A stretch of 64,000 nucleotides of DNA from Cryoendolithus antarcticus (lineage: Eukaryota; Ascomycota; Dothideomycetes; Cladosporiales; Cladosporiaceae). Both the position numbers and the translations under genes were made by a program. The DNA is taken from contig NAJO01000016.1 of assembly GCA_002077065.1 (NCBI GenBank), positions 1 through 64,000 of the forward strand, given 5' to 3'. Positions 10,962 through 21,380 of the stretch are shown piece after piece (position 1 is the stretch's first letter; every line of letters starts with the position of its first letter). The notes beneath the pieces were generated by a model that worked only from the letters and a program-made list of their open reading frames with translations, did no database searches and was not told the DNA's origin.

Positions 10962-12065
10962 ATGCGTCTTTACAATGTCGTTACATGCACTTTCCAGCAG
11001 TTCCACACTGCCGTACCGCCCTACATCATTGCATCTCACAGGTGGGGTAGCGAGGAATTGACATATCAGGATGTCGAAGGACATCTCAACACGTACAAGT
11101 CCGGTTACGTCAAACTGCGTGGGTTCTTGGACTATGTGAGACAGACGTATCCATTTATCCACTGGCTCTGGATCGATACCTGCTGCATTGATAAGACGAA
11201 TAGCGTGGAATTGTCCGAGTCTATTAACAGCATGTTTAAATGGTACAGGAATGCTGCAGTATGTCTAGCGTATCTGAGCGACTTGGACTTCAGCGCAGAG
11301 ACCCGGAATGCCGAGGAGTCAAGTACGCGAACAGAGGGCAGTGCGTACATGAGCGATGATCTCAAGCGGCAACTACAACACAGTGAATGGTGCAGTAGAG
11401 GATGGACTTTGCAAGAGCTCGTGGCGCCGCGATTGGTCGTTTTCCTATCCCGGCAATGGGAAGTCATTGGCTTCAAGGGTCGAGGATTCTACAACGACAC
11501 GTCGTTTGTTGCGCAGGTCGCGGCCCTCACGCGCGTTCCAGCGGAAGTACTGCATGACTCGAGAGAAGTCGGTAGGGTCTCAGCTGAGCAGAAGATCAGG
11601 TGGGCCATTAGTCGAGAAACCACACGTGAAGAAGACATATGGTATTGTCTTTTCGGTCTGCTTGATGCACCCATCGGCGCCAACTACGGCGAGGGATCTA
11701 AGCGTGCCCGACGGCGACTCCTTGCTGAGCTAGAGGCAGTCGGGTCAATTGTAATTGGGCGTGCCGCCGTGCTCACGAGGGAGTTTGATGAGAGGGATCC
11801 AGAGTTCCATGACTTTCCAGATGGACTTCGCGATGATGACGTGACGGGTAGTGAGTACCAAAAAGCTCTTTTCGACGACGCACGAGCGCATACGGAAGAG
11901 GAGCCTTCAGAGAGTGTGCGACGGCCGAGTCCAGAGACAGTTCGCCGCCTGTATGCGCTCATCATCGCCCAAGGTTACAATACCTCCGATGCGGTGGAGA
12001 TGCTGAGAGAGTACGTCGCGACTGGACGGATTGCTCGGCTGCGACAAGTTCAAATTGCTGCATGA
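10962..12065 (+). CDS. HET-domain protein 1 (heterokaryon incompatibility type)
   Basis: Intronless, 367 residues. The HET domain starts at the first residue: MRLYNVVTCTFQQF, then IASHRWGSEELTYQDV (23-38), then HWLWIDTCCIDKTN (67-80), and RGWTLQELVAPRLVVFL (147-163). The region near residues 225-260, YCLFGLLDAPIGANYGEG, is the usual HET C-terminal block. HET domains mediate nonself recognition and cell death after hyphal fusion in ascomycetes. No NACHT, WD or other partner domain is fused, as is common for short HET proteins. The last about 50 residues contain a helical motif (RLYALIIAQGYNTSDAVEML) that also occurs several times in HET protein 2. It is a paralogue of the genes at 12868 and 46500. 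Confidence 0.9.
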   Translation: MRLYNVVTCTFQQFHTAVPPYIIASHRWGSEELTYQDVEGHLNTYKSGYVKLRGFLDYVRQTYPFIHWLWIDTCCIDKTNSVELSESINSMFKWYRNAAVCLAYLSDLDFSAETRNAEESSTRTEGSAYMSDDLKRQLQHSEWCSRGWTLQELVAPRLVVFLSRQWEVIGFKGRGFYNDTSFVAQVAALTRVPAEVLHDSREVGRVSAEQKIRWAISRETTREEDIWYCLFGLLDAPIGANYGEGSKRARRRLLAELEAVGSIVIGRAAVLTREFDERDPEFHDFPDGLRDDDVTGSEYQKALFDDARAHTEEEPSESVRRPSPETVRRLYALIIAQGYNTSDAVEMLREYVATGRIARLRQVQIAA

Positions 12066-12867
12066 GAGAGGAGATCTGGATCACTCAAGATGCCGGCATA
12101 GGCAGCCGTAGATGAGAGTCTTTATACTGAGCCATATATTCCTAACCCGCTTCAGGCATGCAAGTACTGGCCACCGATACCGCAGCTCGAGACATACAGC
12201 GGAGTATCTCAATCGAACGCCGGGTCCGCTGCTGCGTGAAACGTTGACTTCGATCCTCCAGGGACCGCAAGTGGGAAGTAATGTACTCGCGTTGATACTG
12301 ACTCCGGCGCGAGCTCTGTATCATACTTACTAGACCGATGGGAGATCGCATCTGCAATACAGTTGCTTTTCTAGCGCACTAGATCTCTCGTCGGTAGTCG
12401 CATGAACGACTTTACAGTCGTAGTGCGTCGCATGGATGCTCTGGCGATTGGGACACGTCATGGATGGCATCAAGCCCGTGTAAATGCAGACGTACCAGCG
12501 TCTGCATGTCGCAGTACGAGCTGCTTGCGTCCTAGCAGTGTCTGGTTGATGGGAGCATTAAGAATCCTGTTGCCGAGAAGAGCACAGTTCGGGTGGCTAT
12601 GTGCATCTTGCGAGCTGTTGGTGCGGCGGGTCAATCCCATATACGCGAAGTGCAGGTGCATAAGGGTGCTGAGGCGATTGGGCATACCTGCAGCTGTCAA
12701 TTTCAGCTGCACAGCGCTGTCACGTGCGTAGTGCCCCGTCACTTTGATTTTCTAGCCTTGCCCAGCTGCGATCCGAGTGTTAACACAAGTGTATGCTTCG
12801 CGACCTCGTGGCTTCCAAACACTGCTCAGCATCCTCAGGAGTCTTGTTGGCACGTTAAGTAGTTCAT
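12066..12867. other. Intergenic between two HET genes
   Basis: No gene seen. The short frames on both strands are unrelated to HET or any family I know. It presumably holds the promoter of HET gene 2. Confidence 0.45.
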
Positions 12868-14645
12868 GTGTGCTCCAGAGTCAGGGTGCATCTGCTTAGT
12901 GTCGACACTCTGGAATTTAAGTCTTTCGAGTCTGAAATGAGCCGTATGCCATCGCGTCGCATCGCTGGTTCCCTGATGAGCATGAGCCAACATATACAGA
13001 TGTCTGTAGACGGCGCAACACTTCCAAGCCTGGCTACAAGAAGTTACTCGGATTCACCAATTATGTTCGATCTTACTATAGGGGCATATCCTGGTTATGG
13101 ATCGACACATGCTGTATAGATAAGGAAGATGAAACGGAGCACTCGGAATCTATTGACAGCATGTATGACTCGTATAAGAACGCAGCAATATGTTTAGCAT
13201 ACCTCGCGGATGTACCCTATAGCAGAGATGAAGAAAGGTTGAGCAGAGCCTTTGGATCTAGTGCATGGTTCACTAGGCGTTGGACGTTGCAGGAGCTTGT
13301 GGCCCAAAGGATCGTGGTCTTTCTCACAAGACAGTGGACCGAGATCGGGTGCAAAGGTGCTACTAGGGATCGTGGTACGCTCGGCCACGTAGAAGACCAC
13401 TTGTCCGAAGTGACAGGCGTCCCTGTCGCTGTCCTAGAAGATCCTGCTAAGCTCAACTCGGTGTCACTCCTGGAGACCATACACTGGGCCGAGGACAGAG
13501 AGACCAGCAGAGATGAGGACAAGTGGTACTGTCTCTATGGCTTGGCAAAGGCACGCGGCGGATCGAGATACGGCGAGGGCGCCCTGGGAGCCAGGGGACG
13601 CTTAGTGTCGAGCCTTGTTCAGAGTCAACGCATTCGTACCGACGAAGCTGAAACGATCGTGCGACGGGACGATGAGCGTAGGGCGCAGCTTGCAAGGGTG
13701 CATCGTGCACTGCGGATCTATCAGGCCAGGATCAACTCCGGAAAATCTGCGTACTCGGAAAGGAACCTCGACAGCGAGAGCGTGGAGGGAGTACGCCGTG
13801 AAGATCTTGCAGATGTTGCAAGACTATATCTGATTCTGTTCGAGAGAGGGCTTTCGGAGGAAGAGGCCACGGACGTTATCGTGCGAGGAGAAGACGAGCG
13901 CAGAGAGCAGCGCGCAATGGCAGTGCGTCAGACCAGGACTAACCCTGGACGGCGTAAGGCTCCGGACGGTGAGTCCGTCCGCACGAGCTCAATACAAGGA
14001 CGTCGTGGAGATCTTCCACATTCACACTCGACTCTGCTCGCGCGAGGGCCGTCAGAGGAAGAGTCCAGGAATGCGATCATAAGTGCCAGAGCGGTGCAAG
14101 GAGTCTCAGCATCGTCAACAACTGCAACTACGAACATCCACGCGAGGCGTGGCGTTGTTACGCCTCCAAACAGGGGCAGGACACAGAGCGCTTCGCCACT
14201 TTCGCAGAGATCAGAAGACTCGGATGTATCTACACCGCCCGGGTCGCCGAGAGACCACGATCGAGGGGCCAAATCTCGCGACGCACAACGCGTGCCCAGA
14301 GACGTCGTTTCACGCTTGATTCGAGGCCTGACTGCGAAGGGTCATTCGGAAGAGGAGGCTCGAGAGGAGGCTCGAGCGATTATAGCTCGGTATCGTTCAA
14401 CAGGTCGGTTCGACCTCGCCTCAGAGGAGCCAGCTGGGAGTGGGAGGACACCCTTCAGAGCAGCAACTCTAGCAGAACAAAGCCGGACACCAAGAACGTT
14501 GCCGTCATCACAGAAATTAGATCAAGTTGTGTCGCGAGGCACCACAGCAAGCTCCAGTGGCGAGGATCGACAAATTGACTCCTTGCAACGCCAGGTGGCG
14601 AGCGTGAGCTTTCAACAGCGCCGAAGGCGTTCACCGGGACGCTGA
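12868..14645 (+). pseudogene. HET-domain protein 2, frameshifted at its N-terminus
   Basis: The HET domain is complete in sequence but spread over two frames. From 12868 the first frame gives HLLSVDTLEFKSFESE, the usual HET opening. About 12942 it shifts, and the next frame gives YAIASHRWFPDEHEPTYTDV, then SWLWIDTCCIDKED, running open to 14645. One missing base near 12942-12943 (GAGCCG where GAGCCCG would stay in frame) explains it. The ATG expected just before HLLSVD reads GTG; an in-frame ATG lies 18 bases upstream. Without repair, the longest product starts at 13161 (494 residues) and lacks the first half of the HET domain. The C-terminal half carries about four degenerate copies of a helical motif (FERGLSEEEATDVIV type) found once in HET protein 1. 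Either a pseudogene, a segregating inactive allele, or a sequencing error. Confidence 0.7.
13615..14420 (+). repeat. Degenerate four-copy helical repeat in HET protein 2
   Basis: The protein shows QSQRIRTDEAETIVRRDDER, FERGLSEEEATDVIVRGEDE, LARGPSEEESRNAIISARAV and TAKGHSEEEAREEARAII, spaced irregularly over about 240 residues. Each has a short turn followed by an acidic-start amphipathic helix. HET protein 1 ends with a single version, AQGYNTSDAVEMLREYVATG. The last copy shares the following Tyr/Arg-x-Ser/Ala-Thr-Gly-Arg motif with HET 1. Confidence 0.6.
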
Positions 14646-15072
14646 CGAGCTTGCACAACGTGCCAGCACGATGCACAACGACATTGCTGACATCAAGCGC
14701 GAACGTCGAGAAGTCGGACCTCGTGGATCACTCCAAGGGATCAGTCCGAATCACTATTCAGCTTCGTCGATAGTCCAAGCAGCCACTTACTATCGATCTC
14801 ACTATTCCTGTAGCGCGTCGAATGTCTGACGCTCGTGGAACAGAGGACCGACATTCTCAGACTGATCATTTCCGATTCTCCAGCGTGCGTATAAGCACAG
14901 CATCTGATGCGCAGGGAGATACCCACGAGCGTATGGATTAGCGAGCAGGGGGTCCATCAGATGGCATCAGCGATGTCATCTTTCGTCGCCGTCCGGGAAG
15001 ATAACACGAAGCAGCACTCCCTCGAGAACGGTGCGGCAGAGTCATCTAAGTTGCTTCCGGTCGGTCGAGGGC
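14646..15072. other. Convergent intergenic region
   Basis: It lies between the 3' ends of HET gene 2 (+) and the acetolactate decarboxylase-like gene (-). Nothing else is seen. Confidence 0.45.
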
Positions 15073-15779
15073 TCAGATACGAAGAGCATCATACTCCTCA
15101 TCCTGCGGGAACCTACACACCACCGTTCCGTCAGCACCAATCTTCAAACCCATCCATCCCACACAACAAGGACCACTCACCCCAAATGAAACCTCCCACA
15201 CCTCCCCCACTCCAACCCCGCCCCCTCCCCCGTCTCGAACTCCTCAACACGTCCGCCCACCCTCTTATCCTCACTCAAAAAACAACACTGCAACCCCTCC
15301 CCACTAAGACCCTTCTGCCACGTGGGAAAGCAGAATCCAAAAATGGTTCCACTCACATCCCAAAGCGTAGCCTGCTGCGTCGATATATACTTGAACCTCC
15401 CCTTTACGCGGAAGGGCATGGGTGTATTCTTCCCATCCTTCCACAGCACCTCTCTAACCTTTTCGCCGCTCGTGCCGACCGGCGGCCGCACACGCTGGGA
15501 TGGCTGGAAGACTGTGACGGCTGTGTGCGGCATGCTGTCCTCTTTGTCTGCTCTTGCTGCGGCGCCGGAGGGGTCGATGCTGTAGGCCACGCTGTCGATC
15601 TGTATCATATCGTTCGGGCGGGTTGAGGGGGGATCGTCTTCGTCGAGCTCGAAGTAGCCTATGCCGTACGTGCCGTGGTTGGTTAGGAAAGCTACGGGAG
15701 GACCGCTATCGCGGAGACCGGCGGTGTAGGCGGAGAGGAGGGAGTATTGGTAGATGTCATTGGGTATTGAGGGGGCCAT
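15073..15779 (-). CDS. Acetolactate decarboxylase-like protein (two exons)
   Basis: Exons on the minus strand are 15779-15181 and 15112-15073, with a 68-nt intron (GTGAGT..GTGTAG). The product is 212 residues. It opens MAPSIPNDIYQYSLLSAYTA and contains AFLTNHGTYGIGYFELDE, both typical of fungal proteins assigned to the bacterial BudA/AlsD fold, whose enzymes convert acetolactate to acetoin. The second exon adds FPQDEEYDALRI, the usual family ending; without the intron the frame stops early. The zinc-binding histidines of the bacterial enzymes are absent: the G-x-H-x-H motif reads GLQCCFLSED and the following GGHV reads GGRV. Catalysis by the known mechanism is therefore doubtful. No signal peptide is seen. 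Same strand as the SerRS gene upstream. Confidence 0.82.
15113..15180 (-). other. Intron in the acetolactate decarboxylase-like gene
   Basis: GTGAGT..GTGTAG, 68 nt, phase 2. Splicing gives CGRFHLGFPQDEEYDALRI. Confidence 0.8.
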
Positions 15780-16484
15780 CGTGGGGTATGCGGGAAGTTA
15801 TGGCTCAATGGAGTGGAGATGAGATGGGAACAGGTGGGGGAACTGTACAGTGATGAGAAGATTGCCGCGTTCCTACCTATGGTAACTTGTTGTCTATCGT
15901 GTAGCGTATGATGTGCTGGTTCGAAGTGCATGCAGCGGCTTTCTAGCTGCAGTGTTAGACCGCATACGGCGGGATGTGTTTACTGCGGAGCCGATCCAGC
16001 GCAAGTCCGAAATCGCAGGTCTTGCCAAGCCTAATCCAGTCACGTGCTGATTCTTGTCTCGGCGAGGACGCTTGGACAACCATACTATGTTCGAGAGTGT
16101 GTAGCACGGCCAGATACATCGGAATGTTCGGGAGGCTCGCCTGAATGCGCGAGCTTGCTTCGTCGAAGACAGGTACTCGGTACTCTGAACGAGATGCAAT
16201 GTGGACCGCCGGCATTGCACAGCAGCAAGTTGACCAGGGCTTAGGCAGATCGCATGTGCGCCGTGTCGCAGCAGTAGCGAGTCTGCACATTTCCGTACCG
16301 AAACGTGGTCGTGGCACAGCAGCGAAGCCCAATCTCTGCGCCAGCATTGTGTTACCGGGTAGAGATGACAAAGCGGAGGTAGCATTCGGGTCCTTGCACA
16401 GATACCGGCAGGTATCTTCGTTGAGGTCGCACCCGTACCAGATACACCTCCCTCGCAAGCGTCCATGTCGAGATTCGCATAACC
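15780..16484. other. Intergenic between two minus-strand genes
   Basis: It holds the promoter of the acetolactate decarboxylase-like gene and the 3' flank of the SerRS gene. The overlapping open frames on both strands have no recognisable content. Confidence 0.45.
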
Positions 16485-18011
16485 TCATGTCTTGCCCTTC
16501 GGGCCGATTATCATCATACCCTCGGGCATCCACTTCCTCAGACACTCCGGTACGACCACAACGCCCTCCGCCTCTCGCCAGCCATTCTCTAGCACAGCAG
16601 CAAGAATCCTCGGTACCGCAAGCGCCGTCCCATTGACTGTATGCGGCCAGCCAGGCTTTGTCGACGGAGGTGTCTTGACTTTTGTGCCCAGTCGACGGGT
16701 CTGAAAGTCCGTGCAGATCGATGCGCTCGTGACCTCACCGTAGCCGTTATCGATCGCGAGTCGTGACGGGAAGAACGCCTCGATGTCGATCTTGCGTATT
16801 GCGCTGGCGCCGAGATCGGTGGTGGGCATTTCGAGGATGCGTGCGTGGAGTCCGAGAGCAGTGAGGATGTCGGTTTGGATGGCGAGCATTTCTTCGAAGA
16901 CTTGGTCGGTCTGAGAGTCGGTCTCATCTTCTGTGCCGAAGCGGTTGCTGCCCTCTGCTGCTGTTGGAGGGAGTGTCCATGCGAACATCTCGACTTTTGT
17001 GAACTCGTGAACGCGGTACAGACCCTTTGTGTCGACACCGCGAGCGCCGGCTTCGGCACGGTAGCATCGTGACGGTCCGATGACTTTGAGAGGAAGATCA
17101 CTTGCATGCAGCGTCTTGTTGGCTTGCGAGCCTGCGAAGGGAATCTCTGCTGTTCCTGCCAGCACTAGACTTGGCTTCTCGGAGTCTTGCGCTATATTGT
17201 AGATCTGAGTCTCGCCGTTCTGGTCTCGTGGCATGAATCCACACGCGTTTGCGATATGACTGTAGACAAGACTAGGTGGAGTCATGACTTCCCACCCACG
17301 CTGGAGGGCGATTGAGAGCGCGAACTGTATGAGCGCTTGCTCAAGCAGAGCTGCTTCGTTCTTGAGGAAGTACCAGCCCCACCCACTTATAGTGGCACTT
17401 GCCTCGAAGTCGAGCACATCAAGCTCTCTGCCAATGTCAACATGACTCTTCGCTGCATGCTTGAAGACCACCGGCGGTTCATCCCCATTAATATGGCCAA
17501 TTACCTTCGGCTGCGCGCCAACTGGCGTGCTCAACGAGCTGAGATTCGGCAACTCCAATGCCAGCCGATCCATCTCCACCTGCGCATCCCTCTCGAGCCG
17601 CTCAATCTCCGCAAGCTCTGCCTTCATAGACTTGGCTTCTGCCACCAGGTCATCGCGACTGCTCGTCCCTCCATTCGCAGCCCGCCGTATGCTCTTCTCG
17701 ACCGCATTATTCTTCTGCCTAAGCTCAAGAGCATCTCGCTGACGCTTCACGAGTTGCTCATGAAGCTCGAGTATGCGCCATCCATTCTTACTGACGTGGG
17801 CATAATTGCGATCGATAGCATTCTGTTCGTACAGTCCCGGGTTCTGGCGGATGTGCTTCGTATCAAGGACTGGCTTAGGCGCGAATGATGGGAGTGTGTA
17901 CGGCCGGTCATGCTTAGCGTTGCGATCAATGGACCTAGCATATGGCGCGACACGTCGGTATGTCCGCAGCAGTAAGGGCTGCATTGAGCGGAACACGCTA
18001 AGAGGTATCAC
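16485..18011 (-). CDS. DIA4: Seryl-tRNA synthetase, probably mitochondrial
   Basis: Intronless, 508 residues. Class II aminoacyl-tRNA synthetase charging tRNA-Ser. Residues 1-45 are basic and low in acid, fitting a mitochondrial presequence (MIPLSVFRSMQPLLLRTYRR). The N-terminal coiled-coil tRNA-binding arm spans about 50-165. The catalytic domain follows. Motif 1 region MTPPSLVYSH is near 242-251. LAGTAEIPFAG (about 283-293) is the serine-site TAE loop. Motif 2 is SRCYRAEAGARGVDTKGLYRVHEF, about 313-336, with its catalytic Arg. The motif 3 region contains VNGTALAVPRILAAVLEN. The insert after the motif 2 block (FGTEDETDSQTDQ) is variable in fungi. The gene symbol is assigned by analogy with the yeast mitochondrial enzyme. 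Divergent from the rhodopsin-domain gene. Confidence 0.93.
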   Translation of the reverse strand: MIPLSVFRSMQPLLLRTYRRVAPYARSIDRNAKHDRPYTLPSFAPKPVLDTKHIRQNPGLYEQNAIDRNYAHVSKNGWRILELHEQLVKRQRDALELRQKNNAVEKSIRRAANGGTSSRDDLVAEAKSMKAELAEIERLERDAQVEMDRLALELPNLSSLSTPVGAQPKVIGHINGDEPPVVFKHAAKSHVDIGRELDVLDFEASATISGWGWYFLKNEAALLEQALIQFALSIALQRGWEVMTPPSLVYSHIANACGFMPRDQNGETQIYNIAQDSEKPSLVLAGTAEIPFAGSQANKTLHASDLPLKVIGPSRCYRAEAGARGVDTKGLYRVHEFTKVEMFAWTLPPTAAEGSNRFGTEDETDSQTDQVFEEMLAIQTDILTALGLHARILEMPTTDLGASAIRKIDIEAFFPSRLAIDNGYGEVTSASICTDFQTRRLGTKVKTPPSTKPGWPHTVNGTALAVPRILAAVLENGWREAEGVVVVPECLRKWMPEGMMIIGPKGKT

Positions 18012-18971
18012 TGGCCCGATTGCAGAGTCTATGGGGGGGTGTCAAACATCATCTCCTACCCCAATGCTCGGGCATGCATTCGGTCTAGCGCGAGCTCACT
18101 TCAACCTGAGACAGTTTTCTCCCGCGACGGTGGAAACGGCTTCCTTGCAGTGGAGGTAAAATTTGGAAGCTACCACTGTACCGGGCCGACGTGACCATGT
18201 CACAGAGACCTTCCAATTGCACAATACATAGCCATCAATGATAGAGAATAACAACTTCGACGTCTCGAATGCGAGGCATACATGAACATGCCCGCCAAGC
18301 GACCCTCCGCGGTGCATCGGGTGCTTGCATGTGCAGCACAGTGGGGGTGGCGCCTCGAATCCTTTGACCTGCGCTCACGGCAATCGCAGTGCTGCTCGAC
18401 CATGGAAGTGATGATAGCATGAGCGTTCTCATGTCCATCCGTGGCATCACAAGGTCATGTATTGCTGCCACGAGATCAATCTCAAATACATTATCGAACG
18501 GCTCAGACGGCTTGAATCGATATCACGAAATGCCATCACTCCTCGGACCGTTATCTGCCGCCCACAGGCTATTTCTACGAATTACGCGGCTGTGGCTTGC
18601 ATGCGCCGAGCACTCGTTATCAGCGCCAACATGTGCAGGATGCTGTCTTGTGATACCACACGCTGTCCTGTGACTTCACAGCCTCATGAGGATCGAGCAG
18701 TACTCTGGAAAGCATTTGTGCTCAGCGGACTCGGACATTCACGATCAACCAAAGCGAGGCTCACGATAGCAGCGACACTCGGCACTGACCGCCAGCTCGG
18801 CGTCTGCATTCGACAAAGCCGAGACACTCGACTCGACAACGGCTACTTCACCGTTGAGGCCGATTGATACATCGCTCCATAAGCTACAGCAAGCACCCAG
18901 CAAACTGCGCACACCCCAGCATCCAGCTCGGCCCTCTTGGGCTGGGCTCCCAAGTCACGACTGCCATAATA
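18012..18971. promoter_or_regulatory. Divergent promoter region, SerRS / rhodopsin-domain gene
   Basis: 960 bp between two start codons on opposite strands. Short open frames only. The right end includes an in-frame upstream extension from 18864, with its own ATG, that could add 36 residues to the next gene. Confidence 0.4.
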
Positions 18972-20714
18972 ATGTCCGCCCACCTCACCTCACGAATGCT
19001 CTGGTCCTCCGCTCCCCCGGAACCGCGCACGAGACTCGACAACTGGCCTACGCTGCTCTACTCCTGGTGGGCGACCTCCTTCGCCGCCGTCGTAATCCTC
19101 ACACGGCTCTCCGGACGTAAAGTACGGAGCAATGTCCTCTTTCGAGAAGACTGGATCATGCTCTTTGCTCTTATACCCTTATTCATCCGGATGGCGTTCA
19201 TACACGTCGTGCTGGTGTACGGGACGAATAACGTTGCGACGGAAGGAGTGACATACACGGTGCTGGAGCTTGAGCATCGAAGAACCGGCGCGAGGCTTGT
19301 GCTCGCGGCGAGGATATGGTATGCCGTGTTCATCTGGATGAGCAAGTGGGCTGTGAGCGAGTTTTTGAAGAGGATCACGATCCAAATATGGCGGCCGAGC
19401 TATGAGAGAGTACTGTTCGGCATTCGGGTCTTCCTTGGGTTGACGTTGGTCGCGGTGATCATCGCGACACTGGGGGAATGTCGGCCGATTGATCATTACT
19501 GGCAGGTTGTGCCGGATCCGGGGGCGCAGTGCAGGCAAGGCTTTGCGCAGCTCCTTACGATGGGGACTGCCGACATCATCACAGACATCCTGCTCGTGGT
19601 ATTCCCAATCCCGATAGTGCTGAGATCGGGTCAGACGTGGCGGCGGAAGCTACAGCTCGTACTGCTGTTCAGCACGTCGGTCGTGCTGATTGTAGTCACT
19701 GGCATGCGAATGCCCGAAGTCATCGCGCGACACGGCAGACAGCAGTACCGCACTGTCTGGGCGTCTTCCGAAATCCTGGCCTCGGCATTCGTGTCGAACT
19801 TCGTAATCATCGGATCTTTCCTGCGAGACAAAGGCACGAAGAAGAACAAGTACCGCTCGACCAGCGTGTCGGACTCGATAGAGCGTGGTCCATCAGTGCG
19901 GAGGGTACTAACGCAGGGGCGTCCAGGTGACGAGGACGAGCTGTTCTTCAGAGATATGGGATATCGAATACCTGCACATCTCCGAGACGAGCCAGAGAGC
20001 TCGGTACGAATGGCGCCAGCTGCTCTACCAGCGGTCGTGAGCTCTCCGTTCCTTGGTCGAGACTCGGAAAATGAGAGACCGGCGCCGTCAAGCAGCTCAG
20101 CAGTCGACGAAGGGATCTCACATCCGACCCACGATGATCTCCCTCAACCCTCGCCCGCCCTCTCGAACGGCACCACCAGGAAATCCGTCTCCTTCTTCGA
20201 CGTTGGCGGCCTTCTCGAATCCCAACCCCCCTCCCCAACAGATACCCGCTCCCGCGCCACCACCATCCTCAGGACCGGCAACGGCACAGCGCAGTTCGTA
20301 GCCTATGACTTCGCGCCCGCCACACCTTCGCAGTCTCGGCGAGGTTCGCACGCCTTCATGGCTGATATAGGCGGGATGCCGAGTCCGGGTTTTGCTGGAG
20401 CGAACGGAGGGCCAAGGAGGGGCAGTTTACCGGGTGGGAGAAGTAGAAATGGCGCGCCGATTGGCGTGCTGGGGCCGATGTTGGAAAGGCAGGAGACGCA
20501 TATGAGTTTGCAGGATGCTGGTGGCCTGCTGGGCGGGGCTAGCAGTGCAGCTCCGGCACAGCATGCAATAGCTTCCTCAAGCACAACGGCGGTTGCAAAC
20601 GAACGAGTTCGTTCATCGCAGCCATCGACGGTCGCCACTACTGTACCTGTCGCTCGCCGTGGCGGAGGCTACGAGGAAATGGAGTTCGGAGACGCGGGCG
20701 GGCTGCTGAAATAA
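18972..20714 (+). CDS. Fungal rhodopsin-domain (PTH11/SAT4-like) integral membrane protein
   Basis: Start at 18972 (MSAHLTSRM) gives 580 residues. The frame is open from 18864, but that leader is not of membrane-protein type. Seven hydrophobic segments occupy about residues 25-300, as in the fungal rhodopsin-like domain: ITLL-type helix 1 near [36 protein letters not shown], then [33 protein letters not shown] matches the conserved loop Cys and HxW motif. The C-terminal half (about 300-580) is cytoplasmic, low in order, and rich in Ser, Pro, Gly and Arg. It contains three DxGGLL-type repeats ([29 protein letters not shown]). Relatives are often GPCR-like surface sensors such as PTH11, but ligands and functions are mostly unknown. 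Confidence 0.85.
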   Translation: MSAHLTSRMLWSSAPPEPRTRLDNWPTLLYSWWATSFAAVVILTRLSGRKVRSNVLFREDWIMLFALIPLFIRMAFIHVVLVYGTNNVATEGVTYTVLELEHRRTGARLVLAARIWYAVFIWMSKWAVSEFLKRITIQIWRPSYERVLFGIRVFLGLTLVAVIIATLGECRPIDHYWQVVPDPGAQCRQGFAQLLTMGTADIITDILLVVFPIPIVLRSGQTWRRKLQLVLLFSTSVVLIVVTGMRMPEVIARHGRQQYRTVWASSEILASAFVSNFVIIGSFLRDKGTKKNKYRSTSVSDSIERGPSVRRVLTQGRPGDEDELFFRDMGYRIPAHLRDEPESSVRMAPAALPAVVSSPFLGRDSENERPAPSSSSAVDEGISHPTHDDLPQPSPALSNGTTRKSVSFFDVGGLLESQPPSPTDTRSRATTILRTGNGTAQFVAYDFAPATPSQSRRGSHAFMADIGGMPSPGFAGANGGPRRGSLPGGRSRNGAPIGVLGPMLERQETHMSLQDAGGLLGGASSAAPAQHAIASSSTTAVANERVRSSQPSTVATTVPVARRGGGYEEMEFGDAGGLLK

Positions 20715-21380
20715 GGGCGTGGCTTTTGTGCATTGCGTGGAGATTGGGCTGCATATTCTTACGATACCCATCATGATTGTGATATTGATATAGCGGCATC
20801 TGCATACAGTGTATGCGACTGTGAACTAGCATAGTAGACCAGCTCCGAGTGGAGATGTGCATCAACCATTGGCGCTAGGCGAATGGGACTGAAGCGTGCA
20901 GCTGCTTGTTGGGTGGCATTGCGTATGTGATTCATTTCGTCGCAACGACTCTCGCGTGACACTCATGTTCAGCTTTACACTACAATATTCCTTGCATGTC
21001 CTCATCTCAAGTGCAGGGATATGGCTTGAGGTCCAGAGTGTGGGGAAGAGGCTTGCATTGCACTCCACATGGCAAAAAAGTAGGCGCGAGTCATGCACAC
21101 ATAAAGTCACACACCCTCGCTCCTTCCCCTACAACCTCATCACGAACGTGTTTTGTTGACCCTGCCTCACGACCGCCGTTCGTCGCGGGGTCACGCGCCC
21201 AATAACAAGCAAATCCCACCGCGCACTCGTCCCTCCACTGCTACACCGAACACTCACCAAGACATCGACTTCGTACATTGGTTATCGCACTCGCATTCAT
21301 CACGCATCTGCATATCCCACTACGACGTCGACCTACCACTTACGCACAACACAACACCACACACTCACCACAGCGCTGCA
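20715..21380. other. Intergenic / promoter of the 1324-aa gene
   Basis: 666 bp between two plus-strand genes. The last about 150 bases before the next ATG are rich in CA and pyrimidines (ACACAACACAACACC), typical of a fungal 5' leader. An in-frame open stretch begins at 21153 but reads as untranslated leader. Confidence 0.45.

Noticed and set aside
14907..15626. Plus-strand 239-codon frame opposite the acetolactate decarboxylase-like gene
   Set aside because: It is the antisense shadow of a recognisable minus-strand gene, and its translation is Pro/His-rich with no pattern.
21153..21380. Upstream 76-codon extension of the 1324-aa gene
   Set aside because: Its translation (His/Thr/Pro-rich) and base composition look like a CA-rich 5' leader; the ATG at 21381 opens a typical start.
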